Assembly: GCF_009749465.1 (NCBI RefSeq)
Contig: NZ_WBIS01000001.1
Location: 868,001-932,000 of the forward strand
Length of the DNA stretch: 64,000 bases
Origin: Agromyces terreus
GTDB lineage: Bacteria; Actinomycetota; Actinomycetes; Actinomycetales; Microbacteriaceae
Reading direction: 5' to 3'
Shown here: positions 55,172 to 63,054 of the stretch, in pieces
How the letters are laid out: each line of letters begins with the position of its first letter
Numbering within the stretch: the first letter of the stretch is position 1
Translations under genes and position numbers: made by a program
The notes under the pieces: generated by a model
The model's database searches: none
Told to the model about the DNA's origin: nothing
The model's input: only the letters and a program-made list of their open reading frames with translations

Positions 55172-56755
55172 GTGCCCCTCCCGAGACCGCTGCTGCCCCT
55201 CTGGGCGGCGGTCGTCGCCGCGGTCGCCGGCGGCCTCGTCTACGACCTCGGCTTCCCCGGACTCTCCTGGTGGCCGCTCGCCTTCGCCGGCATCGCGCTC
55301 GCCCTGGTGAGCCTCATCGGCCGATCGTCATGGGGTGCGGCGCTCGTCGGACTCGCCTTCGGGCTCGCCTTCTACCTCCAGCAGGTCTCGTGGACCGCGT
55401 TGTACCTCGGACCGGTGCCGTGGCTGGCGCTCTCCATCCTGGAGTCGGCGTTCGTCGCGGGCGGCGGCGTCCTCATCGCGCTCGCGTATCGGTGGGTGCC
55501 GCGTGCGAGCGAAGTGGTCTGGGTGCGCGTGCTCGTGCTCCCGGCGCTGATCGCGGGCCTCTGGTGCCTCCGAGAGGCCGTCGTCGGCACCTTCCCGTAC
55601 GGCGGGTTCCCGTGGGGGCGCGCCGCGCTCAGCCAGTCCGAGAGCCCGTTCGCCGACGTGGTCTCCTGGGTCGGCAGCACGGGGCTCGGCTTCGTCATGG
55701 TCTTCATCGTCGCGAGCGCGGTCGAGTGGGTCCGGCTCGGCTCGCGCCGTGGCATCCGATCGCTCATCCCCGCCGTCGCGGTGGCCGTCGCGGCGATGCT
55801 CGTGCCCGCCTGGCAGACGGCGGATGCCGGCACGCTTCGCGTGGCGAGCGTGCAGGGCGACGGGCCGGCGGGCTACTTCGACGAACGCGAGGCGGGCGAC
55901 GTCCTGCTGGCGCAGCTCGACGCGACGCAGCCCGTGCTCGACGAGCCCGATGTCGACGTGCTGCTCTGGCCCGAGGGCGGGTCCGACATCGATCCGAACC
56001 GCTCCGATCGCGTCGCCGACGTCTTCGATCGGCTCAGCGAGCGCATGGACGCGCCGGTGCTGCTGAACACGGTCACGATGCGCGGTGAGGAGTACTTCAA
56101 CACGTCGATGCTGTGGCGGGACGGCAAGGGCGCCGTCGCGACGTACGACAAGCGGCATCCGGTGCCGTTCGGCGAGTACATCCCCGATCGCGACTTCTAC
56201 TACGCGATCGCGCCCGACCTCATCGGGCTCGTGCAGCGCGGCTACACGCCGGGCACCAACCCGCCCGTGTTCGATCTCGGCGACGCCGTCACGGGGTTGG
56301 CGATCTGCTTCGACGTGATCTACGACGATCTCGTCTGGGAGGCCGTCGACGACGGCGCGCAGGTCTTCATGTTCCAGACCAACAACGCCGACTTCCGCGG
56401 CACCGACGAGAACGAGCAGCAGCTGGCCATCGCTCGGCTCCGTGCCATCGAGACCGGTCGGTCGGTGGTCAACATCTCGACGGTCGGCACCAGTCAGGTC
56501 ATCGATCCGGCCGGACGGACGATCGATTCGCTGCCGGCATATGAGCCGGGGGCGATGGTGACGGATGTCGCGCTCCGCGACGGTTCGACGCCGGCCGTGA
56601 CGCTCGGGGTCTGGCTTCCGTCCGTGCTCGTGTGGGGTGCGCTCGTCGGACTCCTGGCCGCCGGCCTGCTGGCTCAGCGCCGCGCGGGCCTCGATGCGGC
56701 GGCGCCGGCGGCGGCACCGGCACGGGACGCGGAGACCGACGGCGAGGCGGGCTGA
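55172..56755 (+). CDS. lnt: Apolipoprotein N-acyltransferase
   Basis: 527 residues. Seven or so N-terminal transmembrane helices (residues 1-215), then a nitrilase-like extracytoplasmic domain. The catalytic triad is visible: Glu in LLWPEGGSD, Lys in TYDKRHPVPFGEY and Cys in GLAICFDVIYDD. It adds the third acyl chain to lipoproteins such as the GH3 and FKBP proteins here. A last helix (VWLPSVLVWGALVGLLAAGLL) and an Ala-rich tail end the protein. GTG 55172 is six bases after TAGGCT at 55160-55165. Confidence 0.93.
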   Translation: MPLPRPLLPLWAAVVAAVAGGLVYDLGFPGLSWWPLAFAGIALALVSLIGRSSWGAALVGLAFGLAFYLQQVSWTALYLGPVPWLALSILESAFVAGGGVLIALAYRWVPRASEVVWVRVLVLPALIAGLWCLREAVVGTFPYGGFPWGRAALSQSESPFADVVSWVGSTGLGFVMVFIVASAVEWVRLGSRRGIRSLIPAVAVAVAAMLVPAWQTADAGTLRVASVQGDGPAGYFDEREAGDVLLAQLDATQPVLDEPDVDVLLWPEGGSDIDPNRSDRVADVFDRLSERMDAPVLLNTVTMRGEEYFNTSMLWRDGKGAVATYDKRHPVPFGEYIPDRDFYYAIAPDLIGLVQRGYTPGTNPPVFDLGDAVTGLAICFDVIYDDLVWEAVDDGAQVFMFQTNNADFRGTDENEQQLAIARLRAIETGRSVVNISTVGTSQVIDPAGRTIDSLPAYEPGAMVTDVALRDGSTPAVTLGVWLPSVLVWGALVGLLAAGLLAQRRAGLDAAAPAAAPARDAETDGEAG

Positions 56756-56806
56756 CCGCAGCTCACCGCGCCTGTTTCCGCGCGACCGCCGACGGCCCAC
56801 GGCCAC

Positions 56807-56841
56807 GGCCCAGGGCCCAGGGCCCAGGGCCCAGGGCCCAG
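56807..56841. repeat. Heptamer tandem repeat GGCCCAG
   Basis: Five exact consecutive copies of GGCCCAG (56807-56841), preceded by degenerate ACGGCCC/ACGGCC units and followed by GGCGAGG. It lies between the convergent lnt and rbpA genes, just before the terminator. It has the same period as the repeat at 34784 but an unrelated sequence. Confidence 0.92.
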
Positions 56842-56865
56842 GGCGAGGATGCCCGGAAACGACGA

Positions 56866-56891
56866 ACGCCGCCTCCGATCGGAGGCGGCGT
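56866..56891. terminator. Hairpin terminator of rbpA and lnt
   Basis: A 26-base perfect palindrome with arms beginning ACGCCGCCTCC and the central GATC as loop, 22 bases past the rbpA stop. It probably works in both directions. Confidence 0.65.
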
Positions 56892-56912
56892 CGGCGCTAC
56901 GTGCGAAACGGC

Positions 56913-57275
56913 TCAGGCGCTCTGCTTCTGCCCGCGACGTGCGCGGAGGAAGGCGAGTCGCTCTTCGAGCAGTTCTTCCAGCTCGGCGCGCGTGCGGCGC
57001 TCGAGCAGCATGTCCCAGTGGGTGCGGGCGACCTTCTCGCCCGAACGGTCGATCTCGACCGGCTTCGAATCCACGAGCAGCGTGGCGGGTGCTCCGCAGT
57101 TGCGGCACTCCCACTCCTCGGGGGTTTCGGCTTCGGCCGAGAAGATCATGACCGTCTCGTGGTTGCAGGCCGCACAGCGGTACCTGAACTCAGCGCGCTC
57201 GGCGAAGATCACTCCGTCTTCGCTCTGCAGGCTCTGTGCGCCGATGCGCATGCCTCGTAGGCTCCGGTCTGCCAT
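56913..57275 (-). CDS. rbpA: RNA polymerase-binding protein RbpA
   Basis: 120 residues. SLRGMRIGAQSLQSEDGVIFAER at the N-terminus, a zinc-ribbon-like core (YRCAACNHETVMIF and WECRNCGAP), and a helical C-terminal sigma-interaction region (WDMLLERRTRAELEELLEERL). RbpA binds RNA polymerase and the principal sigma factor to stabilise open complexes, and also contributes to rifampicin tolerance. It is an actinobacteria-specific protein. GAGAGGAG precedes ATG 57275. Confidence 0.96.
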   Translation of the reverse strand: MADRSLRGMRIGAQSLQSEDGVIFAERAEFRYRCAACNHETVMIFSAEAETPEEWECRNCGAPATLLVDSKPVEIDRSGEKVARTHWDMLLERRTRAELEELLEERLAFLRARRGQKQSA

Positions 57276-57300
57276 GGCGAGCTCCTCTCGATCGTCTCTA

Positions 57301-57333
57301 GGTATAAACGATCAAGCTGGGCATTCCCCTTCC
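57301..57333 (-). promoter_or_regulatory. Candidate SigR-like promoter of rbpA
   Basis: On the minus strand GGAAG (complement of 57329-57333) and GTT (complement of 57307-57309) are 19 bases apart, near the GGAAT-N18/19-GTT consensus of SigR/SigH-type ECF promoters; rbpA belongs to the SigR regulon in Streptomyces. TATACC just downstream could instead be a housekeeping -10. A GATCGT/ACGATC inverted repeat at 57290-57313 surrounds it. Confidence 0.4.
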
Positions 57334-57360
57334 GCGGGCTGAGTGATTACCGGGGAATTC

Positions 57361-58119
57361 TCAGTTTTCACCCGAGATCAGCGCGACGGCGAGATCGGCG
57401 CGGTCGGTCACGAGCCCGTCGACGCCCGACGCCAGCAGCCGCGCCATGTCGGACGGTTCGTTCACGGTCCAGACGTGCACCTCGGCCCCGGCGCGGTGCA
57501 CGACGTCGATGAACCGCCGCGAGACGATGCGCACCGGCCCGAATCGTTCGGGCACCTGCAACGCGACGGCACCTCGGAGCGCACGCCGCGCGAGCGCGGG
57601 GGAGCGGAGCCAGGAGGCGATCAGCACCCTGATCACTCCGGACTGCCCCGTCGACGTCGCGACCCCCGGCACCAGTTCGGCGAGACGACGCCGCCGCCGG
57701 TCGGAGAAGCTCGTCAGCAGGACCCGATCGGATGCCGCAGCGCGGCGGATCACGTCGGCCGTCGCGACGACCGCGTCGGCGACCTTCACATCGATGTTGA
57801 ACCGCGCGTCGGGGAAGGCCGACAGCGCCTCCTGGAGCGTGGCGAACGTCTGCCCGGCGCCGAGGTCGATCTCACGGAGTTCCGCGATCGTGAGGGCCGC
57901 GACGACATCGTCGCGACTGGTCGTCATACGCCCGATCGTCTCGTCGTGGGCGATGACCACGACGCCGTCGCGCGTGAGCCGCACGTCGGTCTCGAGGTAT
58001 CCGGCGCCGACGGCCACCGCGCGCTCGAACGCGAGCAGCGTGTTCTCTGGAGCCGAGGTCGCGAGCCCTCGATGCGCGAGGACCCGCGGCCCCGGCGCAT
58101 CGAGGTAGGTCGAGACCAC
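57361..58119 (-). CDS. Glycerophosphodiester phosphodiesterase
   Basis: About 252 residues. LAHRGLATSAPENTLLAFERAV and YLETDVRLTRDGVVVIAHDETIGRMT carry the HRG..ENT and ExD metal/acid motifs; NIDVKVADAV and VHVWTVNEPSDMARLLASGVDGLVTD complete the TIM barrel. It hydrolyses glycerophosphodiesters to glycerol-3-phosphate. I chose GTG 58119, four bases after the SPFH stop; an in-frame GTG at 58188 lies inside the SPFH gene. There is no signal peptide, so it is cytoplasmic. Confidence 0.9.
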   Translation of the reverse strand: MVSTYLDAPGPRVLAHRGLATSAPENTLLAFERAVAVGAGYLETDVRLTRDGVVVIAHDETIGRMTTSRDDVVAALTIAELREIDLGAGQTFATLQEALSAFPDARFNIDVKVADAVVATADVIRRAAASDRVLLTSFSDRRRRRLAELVPGVATSTGQSGVIRVLIASWLRSPALARRALRGAVALQVPERFGPVRIVSRRFIDVVHRAGAEVHVWTVNEPSDMARLLASGVDGLVTDRADLAVALISGEN

Positions 58120-58123
58120 TCGC

Positions 58124-59080
58124 TCAGACGTTGCCGCGCGGCGTCGCTCCGGGAGCGGCGGCCGTGCCGGCGGTCGCGGTGCCGACACCGCCGGAGGTCG
58201 GCGGCAGACGGAAGGCGGTTCCGATGCCCTTCAGCGCCTCGGTGAGCTCGCTCGGAACGATCCACAGCTTCGAGGCGGGCCCCTGGGCGATCTCGGGAAG
58301 CGTCTGCAGGTATTGGTAGGCGAGCAGCTTCGGATCGGGGTCGCCGTCGTGGATGGCCTTGAAGACGGTCGTGATGGCCTCTGCCTCGCCCTGCGCCCGG
58401 AGCACCGCCGCCTTCGCGTCACCCTCGGCCTGGAGGATCGCGGCCTGCCGCTGCCCCTCGGCCGTCAGGATCGCAGACTGCTTGGTGCCCTCTGCGGTCA
58501 GGATGAGGGCACGACGGTCACGCTCGGCGCGCATCTGCTTCTCCATCGAGTCCTGGATGGAGAGGGGCGGGTCGATCGCCTTGAGCTCGACGCGGGAGAC
58601 GCGGATGCCCCACTTGCCGGTCGCCTCGTCGAGCACGATGCGCAGCTGGCCGTTGATGTTGTCGCGGCTCGTGAGCGCCTCTTCGAGGTTCAGCCCGCCG
58701 ACCACGTTGCGGAGGGTGGTCGTCGTGAGCTGCTCGACCGCGCCGAGGTAGTTGGCGATCTCGTACGTGGCCGCCCGTGCGTCGGTCACCTGGAAGTAGA
58801 CCACGGTGTCGATGGAGACGACGAGGTTGTCTTCGGTGATGACCGGCTGCGGCGGGAAGGAGACGACCGTCTCGCGCATGTCGACGAGCGGGCGGAGCCG
58901 GTCGATGAACGGGATGAGGATGTTCAGGCCCGGCGTGAGCGTCTTGTGGTAGCGGCCGAGGCGTTCGACGACGCCCGCGTAGGCCTGGGGGATGATTCGG
59001 ATCGACCGTGCAAGCACGACGATCACGAAGATGACGATCGCGATGACGACGACCGTCGCGATCACCGTTCCGACGTTCAC
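58124..59080 (-). CDS. SPFH/Band 7 (stomatin-like, QmcA-type) membrane protein
   Basis: 318 residues. N-terminal transmembrane helix (VIATVVVIAIVIFVIVVLAR), then the SPFH domain with YAGVVERLGRYHKTLTPGLNILIPFIDRL. A coiled coil of Ala/Glu repeats (GTKQSAILTAEGQRQAA) follows, then a Pro/Gly/Thr tail. It scaffolds membrane microdomains. GTG 59080 overlaps the nfeD stop. Neighbouring NfeD-type partners are typical. Confidence 0.9.
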   Translation of the reverse strand: MNVGTVIATVVVIAIVIFVIVVLARSIRIIPQAYAGVVERLGRYHKTLTPGLNILIPFIDRLRPLVDMRETVVSFPPQPVITEDNLVVSIDTVVYFQVTDARAATYEIANYLGAVEQLTTTTLRNVVGGLNLEEALTSRDNINGQLRIVLDEATGKWGIRVSRVELKAIDPPLSIQDSMEKQMRAERDRRALILTAEGTKQSAILTAEGQRQAAILQAEGDAKAAVLRAQGEAEAITTVFKAIHDGDPDPKLLAYQYLQTLPEIAQGPASKLWIVPSELTEALKGIGTAFRLPPTSGGVGTATAGTAAAPGATPRGNV

Positions 59081-59550
59081 TGGGGGGTGCTCCTCTCGAC
59101 CGGCACGACGACGGCGGTCGCACCGTCGATGCCGGTGACGAGCACACGCTCGCCGACGCCGACATCGGACTGTTCGGTGATGGGGGAGAGGCGTGCCGTC
59201 CACACCTCGCCGTTCTGAAGTCTGACCTGGCCGCCCGCGCCCGACACGGTGCGCACCACGCGCCCGTCGGCGCCGATGAGGGCGTCGATGTTGCTTCTGG
59301 CGGGATCCGCTCCGCGTCGCAGGGCGCGCAGCAGCGGGGGCCTCAGCGTCAGGATGAGCGCCACCGCCACGAGCGCGGCGACGACGAACTGCGCCCACCA
59401 CGGGATGCCGAAGAGCCCGGAGAGCAGGCCCGCCACGCTGCCCAGTGCGAGCATGAGGAACGTCATCTCGAGGGTGAAGATCTCGATGGTGGCGAACACC
59501 AGTATGAGGACCAGCCATGCGATCCATGCGTACTGGGTGAGTACATCCAA
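59077..59550 (-). CDS. NfeD-family membrane protein
   Basis: 157 residues. Three to four transmembrane helices in residues 1-75 (WIAWLVLILVFATIEIFT, FLMLALGSVAGLLSGLFG, WAQFVVAALVAVALIL) and a C-terminal OB fold (GADGRVVRTVSGAGGQVRLQNGEVWTARL). It partners SPFH proteins. The start is an unusual TTG at 59550, supported by AAGGAG with seven bases spacing; no in-frame ATG or GTG fits. It overlaps the SPFH gene by four bases. Confidence 0.85.
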   Translation of the reverse strand: MDVLTQYAWIAWLVLILVFATIEIFTLEMTFLMLALGSVAGLLSGLFGIPWWAQFVVAALVAVALILTLRPPLLRALRRGADPARSNIDALIGADGRVVRTVSGAGGQVRLQNGEVWTARLSPITEQSDVGVGERVLVTGIDGATAVVVPVERSTPQ

Positions 59551-59682
59551 TTCGTTCTCCTTCGCACGGGCCCCACTACCGAAACTAGCAGGGCGACGGA
59601 TGCCGCGGGGGGTTGATATCCTCGGTGCGGCACTCGCCGGGGCCGACCGGTCCGATCCGTTCCATCTCGAGGAGACTCGCAC

Positions 59683-60450
59683 GTGACCAACCCACTCGCA
59701 CCTGGATCGCTCACCGGAAAGGTGGCCGTCGTCACGGGTTCCTCGCGCGGCATCGGCGCCGACACCGCCGCAGACCTCGCCGCGGCCGGCGCCGCCGTCG
59801 TGATCAACTACCGCAGCAAGGCGCCTCGCGCCGACAAGGTCGTCGCCGCGATCGAGGCGGCGGGCGGCCGGGCGATCGCCGTCGGCGCAGACCTCACCGA
59901 CGCGGCATCCGTCACCTCGATGTTCGAGCAGGCCGTGGCCGCCTTCGGTCCGGTCGACCTGCTCGTCCTGAACGCGTCGGGCGGCATGGAGACCGGCATG
60001 GGCGACGACTACGCCATGCGACTGAACCGCGATGCCCAGGTCAATGTCGTCGACCGTGCGCTCCCGCACCTCGCCCAGGGTGCCCGGATCGTCTTCGTCA
60101 CGAGCCACCAGGCCCACTTCATCCGCACGACGCCGACGATGCCCGAGTACGAGCCCGTCGCGCTCTCGAAGCGCGCCGGCGAGGACGCGCTCCGTGCGAA
60201 GCTGCCCGAGCTCGATGCCGCCGGCGTCGAGTTCGTCACGGTCTCGGGCGACATGATCGAGGGCACCATCACAGCGACCCTGCTCGAGCGCGCCAACCCG
60301 GGCGCGATCGAGGCCCGCAAGGTCGACGCGGGACGCCTCTACAACGTCTCGGAGTTCGCCGCAGAGGTCGCGGCCGCCGCGGTGGACCCGATCCCGGCCG
60401 ACCACACGAGGTATGTGGGCGACATCTCGGGGTTCACGCCCGAGCACTGA
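59683..60450 (+). CDS. Atypical short-chain dehydrogenase/reductase lacking the catalytic Tyr
   Basis: 255 residues. A good Rossmann motif (VVTGSSRGIGADTA) and NASGG replace the classical NNAG. Around residue 160 the catalytic YxxxK reads VALSK, preceded by PEYEP, so Tyr is replaced by Val; the Ser (VFVTSHQ) and Lys remain. Oxidoreductase activity may therefore be lost or use another Tyr. It is close to FabG-type proteins otherwise. Start GTG 59683 is preceded by GAGGAGA. Confidence 0.85.
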   Translation: MTNPLAPGSLTGKVAVVTGSSRGIGADTAADLAAAGAAVVINYRSKAPRADKVVAAIEAAGGRAIAVGADLTDAASVTSMFEQAVAAFGPVDLLVLNASGGMETGMGDDYAMRLNRDAQVNVVDRALPHLAQGARIVFVTSHQAHFIRTTPTMPEYEPVALSKRAGEDALRAKLPELDAAGVEFVTVSGDMIEGTITATLLERANPGAIEARKVDAGRLYNVSEFAAEVAAAAVDPIPADHTRYVGDISGFTPEH

Positions 60451-60462
60451 CCCCACGACACT

Positions 60463-60496
60463 GCGGGCCGGCCGGGATCACTCCCGACCGGCCCGC
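60463..60496. terminator. Hairpin terminator between SDR and HdeD-like genes
   Basis: GCGGGCCGGCCGGGA (from 60463) pairs with the segment ending at 60496, 15 bases with one mismatch around TCAC. It lies between convergent genes. Confidence 0.65.
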
Positions 60497-60513
60497 AGGC
60501 GTTCGTCTTCCGA

Positions 60514-61119
60514 TCAGGCCGCAGCGGCGCCCTTGCCGAACGTGAAGGCACGCACGATCTGCACGATTCCGAGGATGATCAGGCTGATTCCGGTGATCAC
60601 GAAGAGCACCACGAAGCCCCAGATCGGCGAGAACAGCAGCACGATGCCGGCGACCAGGCTCAGGATGCCCAGGAAGATCGCCCAGGCGCGCGACGGCGCG
60701 TCGCCCGACTGCACGAGCGCGACGATGCCCTCGACGATCCACACGATGCCCACGATGATGCCGAGCAGGGCGGCGAGCACGGTGGCCGTGGCCTGGATGT
60801 TCGCGAAGGCGACGACCGCGGCGATGATGAACACCAAGCCGAGGATCAGGTCGAGCGTGCGCGCGCCGCCCGAGATACCCCGCGAGAAGATGCCGATGCC
60901 GAGGTAGGCGAGTCCGGCGATCAGGAAGTAGATCGCGAGCAGCACCGTGAGCACGTCGGCGGCCGTCTTCGGCCAGAACGTGATGCAGATGCCGATGATG
61001 AGCGCGACCGCGCCCGAGATGCCGAGCGCCGTGCGGACCGTGTTGATGGCCGACTTCGACATGTTCTCGGAGTTCAGCGAGAACGCCGCGAACACGGCGG
61101 GTTGCTGTGACGAAGACAT
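60514..61119 (-). CDS. HdeD/DUF308-family membrane protein
   Basis: 201 residues, six transmembrane helices in three repeated hairpins (ALGISGAVALIIGICITFWP, LDLILGLVFIIAAVVAFAN, FLGILSLVAGIVLLFSPIWG). These repeats are typical of DUF308/HdeD acid-stress proteins. The function in actinobacteria is unknown. ATG 61119 is the first in frame, with AAAGGAC upstream. It diverges from the AraC regulator across about 184 bases. Confidence 0.85.
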   Translation of the reverse strand: MSSSQQPAVFAAFSLNSENMSKSAINTVRTALGISGAVALIIGICITFWPKTAADVLTVLLAIYFLIAGLAYLGIGIFSRGISGGARTLDLILGLVFIIAAVVAFANIQATATVLAALLGIIVGIVWIVEGIVALVQSGDAPSRAWAIFLGILSLVAGIVLLFSPIWGFVVLFVITGISLIILGIVQIVRAFTFGKGAAAA

Positions 61120-61303
61120 TTGGAGGGGTCCTTTCGGTGGGCGACGTTATGTTGCGGCTCTCAGGCTATTCCCAGATCACGGCGGATGTCGCGGATGTCG
61201 CCGCGAGTCACGCGATCGCTCCGGGTCGCACCGACTGCGCACGCCGGGCGCCGAGACCTCCGGAGGACGCCGCAGCGCGGCATCCGCGTGTCAGAATCGG
61301 ACG

Positions 61304-61747
61304 GTGGCCGGGGCATCGGGGGAGGAGCAGCGACTCCGCGACCTCGCGCTGCTGCGGCGTGCGCACGACCGCATCGACCGCGAGTACGCGAAGCCGCTCA
61401 ACGTCGAGGACCTGGCGCGCGGCGTCAACATGTCGCCCGGCCACTTCAGCCGGCAGTTCAAACTCGCGTACGGCGAATCCGTCTACGGCTATCTCATGAC
61501 CCGGCGCATCGAGCGGGCGATGGCACTGCTCCGCCGCGGCGACCTGAGCGTGACCGAGGTCTGCCACGAGGTCGGATGCTCGTCGCTCGGCACCTTCAGC
61601 ACGCGGTTCACCGAGCTTGTCGGCGTGCCGCCGAGCGTGTACCGGCGGCAACCCGACGGCATCTTCGAGGCGCTGCCGTCGGTGCTCGCGAAGCGGGTCG
61701 CGAGACCGGTCAGGAATCGAGAAGCGGCGCCGGCCCGCCGCAAGTAG
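61304..61747 (+). CDS. AraC-family DNA-binding protein without a sensor domain
   Basis: 147 residues, essentially only the two helix-turn-helix DNA-binding units: LNVEDLARGVNMSPGHFSRQFKLAYGESVYGYLMTRRIERAM and LSVTEVCHEVGCSSLGTFSTRFTELVGVPPSVYRRQ. No ligand-binding domain is present, so activity may depend on amount. CAGAAT lies six bases before GTG 61304. The VOC gene follows with its -10 overlapping this stop codon, so this regulator may act on the VOC/DUF1801 genes. Confidence 0.88.
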   Translation: MAGASGEEQRLRDLALLRRAHDRIDREYAKPLNVEDLARGVNMSPGHFSRQFKLAYGESVYGYLMTRRIERAMALLRRGDLSVTEVCHEVGCSSLGTFSTRFTELVGVPPSVYRRQPDGIFEALPSVLAKRVARPVRNREAAPARRK

Positions 61748-61750
61748 CGT
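61745..61750 (+). promoter_or_regulatory. -10 element for the VOC gene
   Basis: TAGCGT overlaps the araC stop codon and lies six bases before ATG 61757. Confidence 0.5.
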
Positions 61751-61756
61751 TGCGTC

Positions 61757-62167
61757 ATGGACATCACGATTCAGTACACGTTCCTGCCGCACACCGACGG
61801 CGAGGCATCGCTCGCCTTCTATCGCGACACGCTGGGGTTCGAGGTGCGCAACGACGTCGGCTACGAGCAGATGCGGTGGATCACCGTCGGTCCGGCCGGC
61901 CAGCCCGCCACCTCGATCGTGCTGACGCCGCCGACGCCCGACCCGGGAACGACGGAGGAGGAGCGCCGCGTCGTCGCGGAGATGATGGCGAAAGGCACGT
62001 ACGCGAGCATCGTGCTGTCGACGACCGACGTCGACAGCACGTTCGAGGCGGTCGCCGCCAGCGGTGCGGAGGTCGCCCAGGAGCCCATCGATCAACCGTA
62101 CGGCGTGCGCGACTGCGCCTTCCGGGACCCGGCGGGCAACATGATCCGCATCCAGCAACCTTCCTGA
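61757..62167 (+). CDS. VOC-family (glyoxalase/bleomycin-resistance-like) protein
   Basis: 136 residues with two beta-alpha-beta3 modules. QYTFLPHTDGEASLAFYRDTLGFEVRNDVGY and IDQPYGVRDCAFRDPAGNMIRIQQ. The metal ligand positions of glyoxalase I are only partly kept, so a lyase, a binding or an antibiotic-sequestering role is equally possible. It follows the AraC regulator directly, which supports joint regulation. Confidence 0.87.
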   Translation: MDITIQYTFLPHTDGEASLAFYRDTLGFEVRNDVGYEQMRWITVGPAGQPATSIVLTPPTPDPGTTEEERRVVAEMMAKGTYASIVLSTTDVDSTFEAVAASGAEVAQEPIDQPYGVRDCAFRDPAGNMIRIQQPS

Positions 62168-62210
62168 ACGCAACATCACGACCCACGACCTACGACCTGA
62201 GGAGCACGTC

Positions 62211-62669
62211 ATGACCGGAACGAAGAAGACGCCCACGCACCAGGCGTTCAGCGCCGAGGAGAAGGCGGCGATGAAGGCCGCCGCCGCCGAGGCCAAGAAG
62301 GCCGCGCGCAAGGCCTCCGCCGAGGAGAAGGCCGCCGAGGCCCTCGCCGACTGCGTCGCCAGCATCGAGGCGATGGACGGCGACGATCGCGCGGCCGCCG
62401 AGACGATCCATGCGATCGTCCTCAAGCACGCACCTGGGCTCAGCCCGCGCACCTGGTACGGCATGCCGGCGTACGCAGGCGCCGACGGCAAGGCCGTCGT
62501 CTTCTTCCAGCCGGCCGGCAAGTTCAAGGCACGCTACGCGACGCTCGGGTTCAACGACGGGGCCGCGCTCGACGAGGGCACCATGTGGCCGACCTCGTTC
62601 GCCGTGACGAAGCTGACCGCCGCCGACGAGAAGCTCATCGCCGAACTCGTCGTGCGCGCGGTCGGCTGA
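62211..62669 (+). CDS. DUF1801-family protein with Lys/Ala-rich N-terminus
   Basis: 152 residues. The first 50 residues are Ala/Lys/Glu-rich and helical (EEKAAMKAAAAEAKKAARKA). The rest matches DUF1801 (YdhG/iron-chaperone-like): ETIHAIVLKHAPGLSPRTWYGMPAYAGADGKAVVFFQPAGKFKARYATLGF. Function unknown. GAGGAG precedes ATG 62211. It lies 43 bases downstream of the VOC gene and is probably cotranscribed with it. Confidence 0.75.
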   Translation: MTGTKKTPTHQAFSAEEKAAMKAAAAEAKKAARKASAEEKAAEALADCVASIEAMDGDDRAAAETIHAIVLKHAPGLSPRTWYGMPAYAGADGKAVVFFQPAGKFKARYATLGFNDGAALDEGTMWPTSFAVTKLTAADEKLIAELVVRAVG

Positions 62670-62900
62670 GGCGGCGGCGGTCGGATTCCGGAATCGTCCC
62701 GGGCGACGACCGGCCATGCGCCGACGGCATCGGTCGAGCGTCGAATCGGCGGACGATGCTGCCGGTCATGCGTCGAACGCCTCATCCGTGGCGCATCGAT
62801 GCGTCGAGAGATTCGGCCGCTGACGTCGAGCGAGCATCGAGTCCTGGTACGGCCCGGAGGCGCCGATCGGCTCCGCTCGCCCCGATCACGACCGAGCGCC
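62670..62900 (+). other. Intergenic stretch without a supported gene
   Basis: About 230 bases after the DUF1801 gene. No convincing frame, RNA or repeat is visible; the open frame on the minus strand (62782-63036) has no ribosome binding site and no family signal. Right of it begins the palindromic promoter of the small ORF/GNAT unit. Confidence 0.5.
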
Positions 62901-62915
62901 GATAATGCACATTAT
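62901..62915. promoter_or_regulatory. AT-rich palindromic promoter/operator ahead of the GNAT unit
   Basis: ATAATG-CA-CATTAT (62902-62915) is a perfect six-base inverted repeat, striking in a 70% GC region. GATAAT at 62901-62906 is a near-consensus -10, seven bases before ATG 62914. A bound repressor would cover both the -10 and the start. Confidence 0.55.
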
Positions 62916-63054
62916 GTCGGTTCGAACGAGCGCACCGAGCGCTGCACGCCTCTCTTCCCCTTCTGACCTGGTGTTCCATACCCCAACGGTGCAGAGTGTG
63001 CAGGAGTTGCCGATGAAGCTCCGATCCGCGATTCATGAGAAGGGATCCTCGTGA
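62914..63054 (+). CDS. Possible leaderless 46-codon small gene coupled to the GNAT gene
   Basis: ATG 62914 begins seven bases after GATAAT, the leaderless geometry of this genome. The frame runs 46 codons (starting MSVRTSAPSA, ending EKGSS) to TGA 63052-63054, which overlaps the GTG start of the GNAT gene (GTGA). An internal ATG at 63013 is an alternative. The third position is G or C in about two thirds of codons, below the core norm, so coding status is uncertain. No family is recognisable. Confidence 0.3.
   Translation: MSVRTSAPSAARLSSPSDLVFHTPTVQSVQELPMKLRSAIHEKGSS

Noticed and set aside
62782-63036. An 84-codon minus-strand frame upstream of the GNAT gene.
   Set aside because: No ribosome binding site or promoter; it lies over the palindromic promoter of the opposite strand and has Arg/Ser/His-rich composition.
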